Under the pieces are notes generated by a model. That model searched no databases. It was given only the letters and a program-made list of their open reading frames with translations, and was not told the origin of the DNA. Position numbers and translations under genes: made by a program. A stretch of DNA of 7,266 bases from a bacterium (GTDB lineage: Bacteria; Cyanobacteriota; Vampirovibrionia; Gastranaerophilales; Gastranaerophilaceae), in NCBI GenBank assembly GCA_017995595.1, contig JAGOIO010000068.1:1-7266 (forward strand). Direction: 5' to 3'. Below, in pieces: positions 1 to 6,089 of the stretch; the stretch's first letter is position 1, and each line of letters begins with the position of its first letter.

Positions 1-54
1 AAATCTTGTTGTGCCATAATAATAGTGTGTTGAGAATGGTACAATCAATTAAAC

Positions 55-59
55 AGGGA
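55..59 (+). promoter_or_regulatory. Ribosome binding site fixing the radical SAM gene start
   Basis: AGGGA lies 6 nt before the ATG at 66. The in-frame alternatives upstream (TTG at 6, ATG at 36) have no comparable purine-rich site, so this site decides the start at 66. Confidence 0.6.
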
Positions 60-65
60 AATAAA

Positions 66-698
66 ATGGCAGAAGAAAATTTAGTTTACTTTTTAGATGG
101 TAAGATTTACATCAATTTGACTAATATATGTACAAATAAGTGCATTTTTTGTTTAAGAAAAACTAAAGATGATGTTTGTGGTCAGGAAATGTGGTTAAAA
201 ACAGAAAACTTTGAGCCTGAAGATGTTGAACTTCAGTTGGAAAACCAGTTGAAAAAACATGAATCCGTAAAAGATATCGTTTTTTGCGGTTATGGCGAAC
301 CAACATTAAAACTTGATATATTGGAAGAAGTTGCAAAGTATATAAGAAAAAATCATTCTGACAAAAAAATAAGAATTAATACAAACGGACATGCAAATTA
401 CGTTTATAAAAGAAATGTTATTCCCGAATTAAAAGGCTTGGTTGATGAAATATCTGTAAGTTTAAATGCTGAGAATGCAAAAGAATATGACAGATTATCT
501 CAACCTGATTTTGATGGTGCGTTTGATGAAGTTAAAAAATTTATAAAATCTTCAAGTGATGCAGGTATAAAAACGGTTGCAAGTATTGTTGAAGGTTATA
601 AAGGTGAACATCACGATATTAAAATGTGTGAAAAAATTGCAAAAGATTGTGGTGCAAAATTAAGAGTTCGTGAATGGATAAAAACAGGTTACGATTAA
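66..698 (+). CDS. Radical SAM protein, TatD-associated type
   Basis: 210-aa radical SAM enzyme. The motif CTNKCIFC (Cys22, Cys26, Cys29) is the CX3CX2C ligand set for the [4Fe-4S] cluster that cleaves S-adenosylmethionine. GYGEPT (75-80) matches the GGEP motif that contacts the SAM amino group. RINTNGHAN (103-111) and the VSLNA strand (131-135) follow the usual TIM-barrel order. The short length, the NICTNKCIFC opening and the LRVREWIKTGY ending match the small radical SAM family usually found next to or fused with TatD nucleases. Its substrate is unknown. I start it at 66 because AGGGA (55-59) sits 6 nt upstream. The frame is open to the left edge, so an N-terminal extension or fusion with an off-window gene cannot be excluded. 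It may be cotranscribed with the synthetase downstream. The family call is from memory of the motifs; radical SAM membership is firm. Confidence 0.85.
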   Translation: MAEENLVYFLDGKIYINLTNICTNKCIFCLRKTKDDVCGQEMWLKTENFEPEDVELQLENQLKKHESVKDIVFCGYGEPTLKLDILEEVAKYIRKNHSDKKIRINTNGHANYVYKRNVIPELKGLVDEISVSLNAENAKEYDRLSQPDFDGAFDEVKKFIKSSSDAGIKTVASIVEGYKGEHHDIKMCEKIAKDCGAKLRVREWIKTGYD

Positions 699-718
699 AA
701 TAAAAGTGTAAGTAAGTT

Positions 719-740
719 GGTGGGGCAAAAAGTTCCCGCC
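719..740 (+). promoter_or_regulatory. Small GC-rich hairpin in the leader before the acyl-CoA synthetase
   Basis: GGTGGG (719-724) pairs with CCCGCC (735-740), with one G-T wobble and an 8-10 nt loop. This is a local GC-rich island in very AT-rich DNA, between the radical SAM stop and the strong ribosome binding site (AAGGAAAGG, 752-760) of the next gene. The sequence after it (TTAATTATAT) is only a poor T-run, so it could be a weak terminator or attenuator, an mRNA stability element, or chance. Confidence 0.3.
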
Positions 741-767
741 TTAATTATATAAAGGAAAGGTAAAAAC

Positions 768-2927
768 ATGTTAAAAGAACAATTAGACAAAATCATGAGA
801 CCAAAATCAATTGCCGTAGTTGGTGCTTCTACAAAAGAACACACAATCGGTTCTGATATCATGAAAAGATTACAAGAGTACAAGTTTAAAGGAAAAATTT
901 TCCCTATCAATCCAAAAGGTGGAGTTATCGAAGGTTTACAAGCTTATACTTCTGTACTTGAAGTTCCTGAATCAATTGATTTGGCTTTAATCGTTGTAAA
1001 CGCTAAGTTCGTTCTATCAACTATAGATCAATGCCACGAAAAAGGTATAAAAGGAATTTGTATTATAACAGCAGGTTTTAAAGAAACTGGTAAAGAAGGC
1101 GTTGAACTTGAAGCTCAATTAGTTGCAAAACTAAAAGAATACGGTATGCGTTGCGTAGGTCCTAATTGCTTAGGTGTTGTAAATACTGAACCTTCAGTTA
1201 GCATGGACGGTTGTTTCGCAGAAAGCTTGCCTGAACGTGGACACATCGGTTTCGTTTCTCAATCAGGAGCTTTGGGTGGCGGAATTTTGAACATCTTGAA
1301 AGACCTTACTTTAGGTTTTGCTCAATTCATTTCAATCGGTAACCAAGCTGATGTTAATGCTGAAACAGCTTTGGAATATTGGGAAAATGATGATGATGTT
1401 GAACAAATGTTACTTTATATGGAATCAATTCAAAATCCTGCTAATTTCAGAAAATTAGCTACAAGAATTTCAAAGAAAAAACCGATTTTAGCTCTTAAAG
1501 CTGGTCGTAGTGCTGCAGGTGCTTCAGCTGCATCTTCTCACACAGGTTCACTTGCAGGTGCTGATAAAGCCGCTAATGCTTTATTAATGCAATCAGGTGT
1601 TATCAGAGAATATTCATTGAAGAACTTATTTGCAACAGCAAAAGTATTTAAAACTTCACCTATTCCAAAGGGAGATAGAGTTGCAGTTATTACAAACTCA
1701 GGTGGACCTGGAATTATGGCTACTGATGCAATTTGCGAATACGGTTTAAAAATGGCTAAAATTTCTGATGCTACAAAAGATAAATTAAGAAGCTTTTTGC
1801 CAAGTGCTGCTTCAGTTAAAAACCCAATCGATATGATTGCTTCAGCTCCTATCGAACACTACAAGCAAACATTAGAAACCGTTTTAGCTGATGATTCAGT
1901 TGATATGGTTGCTGTTATTTATCTTCCATTCTTAGGTTTGAAAGATATTGATGTTGCTAACGCTTTGATGGAAATTAAAGCAGAACACCCTGAAAAACCA
2001 ATTATCGGTATTTTCATGACTAAGAGTGAATTCTTCGGTAAATTGTCAAATATGGACGTTAATATGCCATTCTTTATGTATGCTGAAGAAGCTGCTGATG
2101 GATTTAACAGACTTAATCAACAAAGATTATGGATGGAAAGACCAGAAGGAAAAACTCCATCTTACAGTGTTGATAAAGATAAGGCTGCAAGCATTATTAA
2201 ATCATCATTGTCTGAAGGCAGAGCTCAATTAACAACTCGTGAATCAATCGACGTTTTAGATGCTTATGGAATCAGAGTTTGCAAATCAGGTTTTGCTACA
2301 ACTGAAGATCAAGCAGTATCAATCGCAGATTCTATCGGATATCCTGTTGTTATGAAGATGACTTCAAAGACAACTTCTCACAAGACAGATGTTGGTGGTG
2401 TAAGAGTTAACATTCAATCCGCTGAACAATTAAGAGCTGAATATCAAGACTTAATTTCTAAATTGAAAGAAAAAGGATTGTTAGAAGGCTTGGAAGGCGT
2501 AATTATTCAAGAAATGGTTAAAGGTAGTCGTGAAATGGTTTGTGGTATCGCTACAGACCCTCAATACGGACCTATGATGATGTTCGGTCTTGGCGGTGTA
2601 TTTATCGAAGTTCTAAAAGATGTAACTTTCAGAATTGCACCTCTTACAGACATTGATGCTGAAGAAATGATTAAATCAGTTAAATCATACAAATTACTTG
2701 AAGGTGCCAGAGGAACAACTCCTGCACAAATGGATCAAATTAAAGAAACATTGTTGAGACTTTCTCAATTAGTTTCTGACTTCTCTTTCATTGATGAATT
2801 GGATATTAACCCATTGTTAATTTCTGAAAAAACAGGTGAAGGAATTGCCGTTGACGGACGTATCAAAGTAAGACTTGAAGAAGCTAAAAAAGCTTTGAAC
2901 TGCTCTTGCTCTTGTGCTTGCTGTTAG
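768..2927 (+). CDS. ADP-forming acetyl/acyl-CoA synthetase, fused alpha-beta subunits
   Basis: 719-aa NDP-forming acyl-CoA synthetase (acetate--CoA ligase, ADP-forming). It converts acetyl-CoA, ADP and phosphate to acetate, ATP and CoA, a cytosolic substrate-level phosphorylation step in fermenters. Domain order: CoA-binding Rossmann domain (about 8-140, with SIAVVGAS at 14-21 and GPNCLGVVN at 131-139), succinyl-CoA-ligase-like flavodoxin domains (VSQSGAL 163-169; SSHTGS with the predicted phospho-histidine His258; TNSGGPG 309-315), and an ATP-grasp domain (about 480-710) with the second conserved histidine His538 in TSHKTDVGG. The catalytic glutamate is probably Glu219 (YMES). Full length, with no GNAT domain, so it is not the Pat lysine acetyltransferase form. 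The strong site AAGGAAAGG 7 nt upstream fixes the start. Codon use is richer in GGT, GCT and TTC than in the neighbours, suggesting high expression. The last nine residues (NCSCSCACC) are an unusual cysteine-rich tail. Acyl preference (acetate or a branched/aryl acid) cannot be read from sequence. Confidence 0.95.
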   Translation: MLKEQLDKIMRPKSIAVVGASTKEHTIGSDIMKRLQEYKFKGKIFPINPKGGVIEGLQAYTSVLEVPESIDLALIVVNAKFVLSTIDQCHEKGIKGICIITAGFKETGKEGVELEAQLVAKLKEYGMRCVGPNCLGVVNTEPSVSMDGCFAESLPERGHIGFVSQSGALGGGILNILKDLTLGFAQFISIGNQADVNAETALEYWENDDDVEQMLLYMESIQNPANFRKLATRISKKKPILALKAGRSAAGASAASSHTGSLAGADKAANALLMQSGVIREYSLKNLFATAKVFKTSPIPKGDRVAVITNSGGPGIMATDAICEYGLKMAKISDATKDKLRSFLPSAASVKNPIDMIASAPIEHYKQTLETVLADDSVDMVAVIYLPFLGLKDIDVANALMEIKAEHPEKPIIGIFMTKSEFFGKLSNMDVNMPFFMYAEEAADGFNRLNQQRLWMERPEGKTPSYSVDKDKAASIIKSSLSEGRAQLTTRESIDVLDAYGIRVCKSGFATTEDQAVSIADSIGYPVVMKMTSKTTSHKTDVGGVRVNIQSAEQLRAEYQDLISKLKEKGLLEGLEGVIIQEMVKGSREMVCGIATDPQYGPMMMFGLGGVFIEVLKDVTFRIAPLTDIDAEEMIKSVKSYKLLEGARGTTPAQMDQIKETLLRLSQLVSDFSFIDELDINPLLISEKTGEGIAVDGRIKVRLEEAKKALNCSCSCACC

Positions 2928-2960
2928 TTAACGATTAAATAAAATAAATTATTTAATTTT

Positions 2961-2999
2961 AATAAGGTCGCCAAAATCTTTGATTTTGGCGACCTTATT
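2961..2999 (+). terminator. Perfect 18-bp hairpin, terminator after the acyl-CoA synthetase
   Basis: 2961-2978 pairs perfectly with 2982-2999 around a TTT loop; the core is GGTCGCCAAAATC. It begins 33 nt after the synthetase stop. The T-tract after it is short and broken (TTATTTACA), so it may act with the next hairpin or partly as a 3'-end protecting structure. It lies between convergent genes and could work on both strands. Confidence 0.7.
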
Positions 3000-3004
3000 T
3001 ACAA

Positions 3005-3040
3005 AAAAGTGGAATTTTAAATTAATAAAATTCCACTTTT
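3005..3040 (-). terminator. Rho-independent terminator for the small secreted protein gene
   Basis: AAAAGTGGAATTTT (3005-3018) pairs with 3027-3040, and one more A-T pair (3019/3026) leaves a 6-nt loop. Read on the minus strand, the stem ends in CCAC followed by six T, starting 15 nt after the stop codon at 3056. That is a standard intrinsic terminator. On the plus strand it is followed by TTTTATATTATATTT, so it may back up the preceding hairpin. Confidence 0.75.
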
Positions 3041-3055
3041 ATATTATATTTCTAA

Positions 3056-3349
3056 CTAAATTCTGTTATCCCAAACTCCACCTTTTCTGTTTACGACACC
3101 ATCGTAGCAAGACCAAATTCTAAATACACCGGTTAGACCTAAAACTGCGTGAGTTAAAACTTTATCTGAATTTTTTTCATCGTTCATTAATTGACCGATT
3201 CCTGGCCAAACTATAAGTGATAAAGCACCTGCACCGATTGATTTTGGTGTAACTTTACCGTTTCGTCCGTGAGTGCCGGCAAGTGCTGTAACTGGAGTTG
3301 TGAGTGTTAACATTGTTGCTAATAATGTTATAGCTAAAATCTTTTTCAT
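3056..3349 (-). CDS. Small secreted/membrane protein with PGxGQ (TM2/DUF5683-like) motif
   Basis: 97-aa protein. Residues 1-24 form a clear signal peptide: MKK, then a hydrophobic core, then a signal peptidase I site after Ala-Leu-Ala24. The mature 73 residues contain two hydrophobic segments. The first (about 38-55) ends in WPGIGQLMN, recalling the PGxGQ-Y-N turn of TM2/DUF5683-type proteins. The second (about 63-80) runs through THAVLGLTGVFRIW and is followed by SCYDGVV and a basic, glycine-rich end. It therefore probably sits in the membrane as a short hairpin or is exported; the function is unknown. I choose the ATG at 3349 because AGGA lies 5 nt upstream (3355-3358) and a signal peptide normally starts MKK. 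The in-frame ATG at 3370 would add seven residues with two arginines. It is monocistronic, divergent from gltX, and has its own terminator. The signal peptide is firm; the family link is tentative. Confidence 0.75.
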   Translation of the reverse strand: MKKILAITLLATMLTLTTPVTALAGTHGRNGKVTPKSIGAGALSLIVWPGIGQLMNDEKNSDKVLTHAVLGLTGVFRIWSCYDGVVNRKGGVWDNRI

Positions 3350-3385
3350 AATATTCCTAATCCTTTCCATATAAACTACAAAGAC

Positions 3386-3391
3386 ATTATA
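3386..3391 (-). promoter_or_regulatory. Candidate -10 box for the small secreted protein gene
   Basis: TATAAT reads on the minus strand at 3391-3386, about 37 nt before the start codon at 3349. The matching -35 region (around 3408-3414, GCTCAA-like) is a poor match, so only the -10 element is supported. Confidence 0.35.
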
Positions 3392-3432
3392 TATTAAAAA
3401 TGAGGTTTTGAGCTATAATTTTTTAAGATATA

Positions 3433-3461
3433 TTGTTTAAAATATTTGTTCGAGATATAAT
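3433..3461 (+). promoter_or_regulatory. Sigma-70-type promoter for gltX
   Basis: TTGTTT (-35, 3433-3438) and TATAAT (-10, 3456-3461) are separated by exactly 17 nt. Transcription would start near 3468, giving a leader of about 59 nt before the gltX ATG. The leader opens with a small 5-bp hairpin (ACGGA 3470-3474 with TCCGT 3479-3483). No T-box-like or other long leader structure fits in this space. Confidence 0.65.
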
Positions 3462-3526
3462 AGAAATGTACGGATTTATCCGTTAGAGTTAGATTTTATA
3501 CAGAAATAGAAAGAGATTAGTTTATT

Positions 3527-4984
3527 ATGACAAGAGTACGTATTGCACCGTCTCCAAGCGGAAATTTACACATCGGAACAGCAAGAACTGCGTTGTTTAA
3601 TTATTTATATGCAAAAAAGACCGGTGGAAAATATATTTTAAGAATTGAAGATACAGATGCAGAGAGAACGGAACAAGCTTATATTGATAATATTTATGAC
3701 AGTTTAAAGGCATTGGGTTTATCATGGGACGAAGGTCCTGATATTGGTGGTGAATACGGGCCATACCAACAATCAGACAGATTTGATATCTATCCAAAAT
3801 ATGCTCAAAAACTTGTTGATGCCGGCTTTGCTTACGAGTGTTTTTGTACTCCGGAAGAGCTTCAAGCTGAAAAAGAAGAGGCTCAAAAAAATAAAGTTGC
3901 ACATGTTTATTCAGGTCGTTGCAGAAATTTAACAGAGGAACAAAAAGAAACTTTTAGAAAAGAAGGTAGAAAACCTGCAATAAGATTTGATGTTCAAAAA
4001 GCTCAACAGGCGTTTCATGATTCAAATATTTTGAAATTTACAGACCTTGTAAAAGGTGAGTTGCATCAAGATATGAGTCTTATTGGTGATTTTGTAATTA
4101 TGAAATCAAACGGTTCACCTACATATAACTTTGCCGTTGTAATTGATGATGCTTTAATGAAAATTTCTGATGTAATTCGTGGAGAGGACCATATCTCAAA
4201 CACTTATAAGCAAATAATTATTTATGAAGCTTTGGGAATGGACGTTCCAAATTTTGGACATTTGGGAATGATACTTGCTCCTGATAAGAGCAAATTATCT
4301 AAAAGACATGGTGCAACAGCAGTTAGCGAGTTTGTTGAAAAAGGTTATTTGATTGATGCCTTGGTAAATTTTGTAGCACTTTTAGGCTGGGCTCCGTCAG
4401 ATGGTGTTGAAATAAAATCGGTTGAAGATATTGCAAAAGATTTTAGAATACATGAAGTTTCATCTTCTAATTCAATATTTGAATATGATAAATTAAATTG
4501 GATGAATTCTCAATACATTAAAAAATTATCATTGGAAGAATTGGAAGAAAAATTAAAACCATTCTTGACAAAATATAATTTGAATGAATTAACAAAAGAG
4601 CAATTTGATAAAATGATTACAATTACTCGTGAACCTTTAACTATTTTGTCAGATATTACAGATGCCGTTGAATATTTCTTTGGCGAAGATGCAAATATTG
4701 ATGAAGAAACTCAAACGAAAGTTCTTGATACCGAAACTTCACAAATTGTATTGAAAGACTTTGTCTCTCAGGCTGAGGGTTGGAACTTCGATGAGGAAAC
4801 GTTGGAGAAAAAACTTGAAGAATTTAGAGGCGTTTATAAGGAAAAAGGTGTAAAACCAAAAGTTACAATGTGGGCAATCAGAGCTGCGGTAACGGGTAGA
4901 ACTCGTGGTGCAGATATGGTTTCAATAATGTTGATTTTGGGTAAAGACAAAGTCCTAAGACGTTCAAAAAAAGCTATTAAATAG
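3527..4984 (+). CDS. gltX: Glutamyl-tRNA synthetase (class I)
   Basis: 485-aa cytosolic enzyme that charges tRNA-Glu with glutamate using ATP; the length is typical of bacterial GluRS. The N-terminal catalytic Rossmann domain has the HIGH-type signature in PSPSGNLHIGTART (8-21) and the KMSKS-type loop as KLSKR (256-260). LRIEDTD (38-44) and RGEDHISNT (218-226) are also characteristic. Cys105-x-Cys107 with Cys132 24 residues later resembles the zinc-binding element of some bacterial GluRS, but the usual histidine two residues after the third cysteine is Asn134 here. The C-terminal helical anticodon-binding region ends with TGRTRGADM and the LGKDKVLRR segment. The start is supported by protein alignment (MTRVRIAPSP) more than by its ribosome binding site, a weak purine run (AGAAAGAGA). 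It is expressed from its own promoter and closed by a strong terminator. Whether it is discriminating or also charges tRNA-Gln (with GatCAB) cannot be decided here. Confidence 0.97.
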   Translation: MTRVRIAPSPSGNLHIGTARTALFNYLYAKKTGGKYILRIEDTDAERTEQAYIDNIYDSLKALGLSWDEGPDIGGEYGPYQQSDRFDIYPKYAQKLVDAGFAYECFCTPEELQAEKEEAQKNKVAHVYSGRCRNLTEEQKETFRKEGRKPAIRFDVQKAQQAFHDSNILKFTDLVKGELHQDMSLIGDFVIMKSNGSPTYNFAVVIDDALMKISDVIRGEDHISNTYKQIIIYEALGMDVPNFGHLGMILAPDKSKLSKRHGATAVSEFVEKGYLIDALVNFVALLGWAPSDGVEIKSVEDIAKDFRIHEVSSSNSIFEYDKLNWMNSQYIKKLSLEELEEKLKPFLTKYNLNELTKEQFDKMITITREPLTILSDITDAVEYFFGEDANIDEETQTKVLDTETSQIVLKDFVSQAEGWNFDEETLEKKLEEFRGVYKEKGVKPKVTMWAIRAAVTGRTRGADMVSIMLILGKDKVLRRSKKAIK

Positions 4985-5000
4985 TTTATAAAAATAGTTT

Positions 5001-5043
5001 AAAAACTAGTGGCGAAGCTAAGCTTCGCCACTAGTTTTTTTTT
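5001..5043 (+). terminator. Strong intrinsic terminator between convergent gltX and yraN operon
   Basis: 5001-5018 pairs with 5022-5039 around a TAA loop, with core CTAGTGGCGAAG, starting 16 nt after the gltX stop. Nine consecutive T (5035-5043) overlap and follow the right arm on the plus strand. On the minus strand the stem ends in TTTTT and is followed by an A/T-rich stretch, so it probably also ends the operon whose last stop codon lies at 5042. Bidirectional use is inference from placement. Confidence 0.88.
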
Positions 5044-5395
5044 ATAAATAAATATTTTTTAAATGCTGAATTTTGAGTTCAGGTTTTAATATTATTGATA
5101 TTGCATCAATTCTAAAGCCTTTATGTTTAATCTTTGTTTCTTGTAGGTATGAAAAAGCTCCCACTTTAATATTTTCATATTTTTTCTTGGTTATTGCTTC
5201 TAATGGACTTCCGCAGAAACTTGAAGAACGAGTTTTTACCTCGACAAAGACGATTGTGTCTTTATCTTTTGCAATAATATCTATTTCACAAAATTTTGAA
5301 AAATGCCTATTAGTATCGATTATTGAGTATCCATTTTTCTTCAAAAATTCTTGAGCAATCTTTTCGCCGTTAGCTCCAATTTCTTTTTTATTCAT
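5042..5395 (-). CDS. yraN: YraN family protein (UPF0102), nuclease-like fold
   Basis: 117 aa, the normal length for the UPF0102/YraN family, which has a restriction-endonuclease/Holliday-junction-resolvase-like fold and no firmly settled role in most bacteria. The family opening GANGEKIAQEFL (7-18) is present, followed by the EIDII strand (Asp39) and FVEVKTR (50-56; Glu52, Lys54), which supply the D...ExK nuclease-type triad. The C-terminal helix with the ITKKKYENI region also fits. The family motif GEID is CEID here (Cys36 replaces the glycine); the acidic residues are kept. It is the last gene of the minus-strand operon and overlaps the upstream ATPase gene by 8 nt. AAGGA (5403-5407), 7 nt before the ATG and inside the upstream gene, supports this start. 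Its link to the operon's metabolic genes is unclear and may be only positional. Confidence 0.9.
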   Translation of the reverse strand: MNKKEIGANGEKIAQEFLKKNGYSIIDTNRHFSKFCEIDIIAKDKDTIVFVEVKTRSSSFCGSPLEAITKKKYENIKVGAFSYLQETKIKHKGFRIDAISIILKPELKIQHLKNIYL

Positions 5396-6089
5396 TTATT
5401 AATCCTTCGCATAAAACGAATCTGCCTAAAGGTTCAACTTCACAATAATTTTTAAGAGAGTCAACAAAACATTTATTGCTACAAAATCCACCTGAAAGAT
5501 ATATTTTTTCAGGCTTTTTGGCAAAATTCCAAGCATTGTAAGCAATTCCATGTACAAATTTAGAAATTGAAATCGCAGAATTACTGCCTTTTGAAATGTC
5601 GTCCATTATTTTTTCTAATCCGAAAATTCCACATGTTACTACAAATTTTTCAGAAGTAAAAGCTAGTTCTTTCGTTTTTACTCCATAAAATTTCATAAGC
5701 ATTTCGACAGTTGCCCCGGTTGAGCTTGCACAAGAAGTGTTCCAATCCATATCTTGAAATTTTCCTTTTTGAAATCTTATCCATTTTGCATCTCTGCTTC
5801 CCATATCAAGAATTGTCGCATCATCATCAATTTCTAACTTTTTAGCTCCTGAGGCAAGTGCGATTATTTCATTTTCGTGGTTTTTATCTTCTTTTCCCAT
5901 GTGTCCGCAGGTCTTTTCAAATTTGATATTAAGAGCTTTAACGTCTTTTGAGGGAATAACATAATATCTCTTTGTCTCAGTTTTTTTTACTAATTTACAT
6001 TTTGGGTAAGTTTCTTTTAATGTCGAATTGTTTTTTCCCACCTCAATTATTTTTGAATAAGTTGTTCCTGCATCAATATAGTATTTCAT
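5388..6089 (-). CDS. BcrA/BadF/HgdC-type ASKHA ATPase, acyl-CoA dehydratase activase-like
   Basis: 233-aa ATPase of the acetate/sugar kinase-Hsc70-actin fold. Nucleotide-binding motifs appear in order: phosphate-1 DAGTTYSKI (6-14), phosphate-2 LDMGSRDAKWI (94-104, like DIGGQDxK of activases) and adenosine loop LSGGFCSN (198-205). Two cysteines fall where known activases bind the subunit-bridging [4Fe-4S] cluster: Cys120 in SCASSTGATVE (compare CAAGTG) and Cys153 in VTCGIFGLEKIMDDISKG (compare CTVFAESEVISLLARG). In this family a homodimer uses ATP hydrolysis to push a low-potential electron into a dehydratase, benzoyl-CoA reductase or double-cubane protein. The protein is somewhat shorter than typical activases (about 255-270 aa) and the segment between the first two motifs is divergent. 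It overlaps the 239-aa gene upstream by 1 nt (TAATG), and GAGG (6098-6101) lies 8 nt before its start, so the two products are probably made together. Family is confident; the exact substrate partner is inferred. Confidence 0.85.
   Translation of the reverse strand: MKYYIDAGTTYSKIIEVGKNNSTLKETYPKCKLVKKTETKRYYVIPSKDVKALNIKFEKTCGHMGKEDKNHENEIIALASGAKKLEIDDDATILDMGSRDAKWIRFQKGKFQDMDWNTSCASSTGATVEMLMKFYGVKTKELAFTSEKFVVTCGIFGLEKIMDDISKGSNSAISISKFVHGIAYNAWNFAKKPEKIYLSGGFCSNKCFVDSLKNYCEVEPLGRFVLCEGLINE
5403..5407 (-). promoter_or_regulatory. Ribosome binding site of yraN inside the activase gene
   Basis: AAGGA reads on the minus strand 7 nt before the yraN ATG at 5395 and lies within the last codons of the activase gene. 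It supports the 8-nt overlapping start and reinitiation-type coupling. Confidence 0.6.

Noticed and set aside
695..910. 71-codon minus-strand reading frame across the synthetase start
   Set aside because: It lies almost wholly antisense to the conserved N-terminus of the acyl-CoA synthetase and has no family features; it is a shadow frame.
3414..3419. A second TATAAT on the plus strand upstream of gltX
   Set aside because: No acceptable -35 element lies about 17 nt upstream, and the TATAAT at 3456-3461 has a well-spaced TTGTTT, so the latter is the better promoter.
3468..3526. Possible T-box or other riboswitch in the gltX leader
   Set aside because: The leader is only about 59 nt with a single 5-bp hairpin, too short for a T-box, and no conserved riboswitch core is visible.
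3597..3902. 101-codon minus-strand frame inside gltX
   Set aside because: Antisense to strongly conserved GluRS sequence, with no ribosome binding site or recognisable domain.
5073..5354. 93-codon plus-strand frame opposite yraN
   Set aside because: It is antisense to a clear YraN protein. Its hydrophobic look is a by-product of reading the reverse complement of lysine-rich, AT-rich coding DNA.
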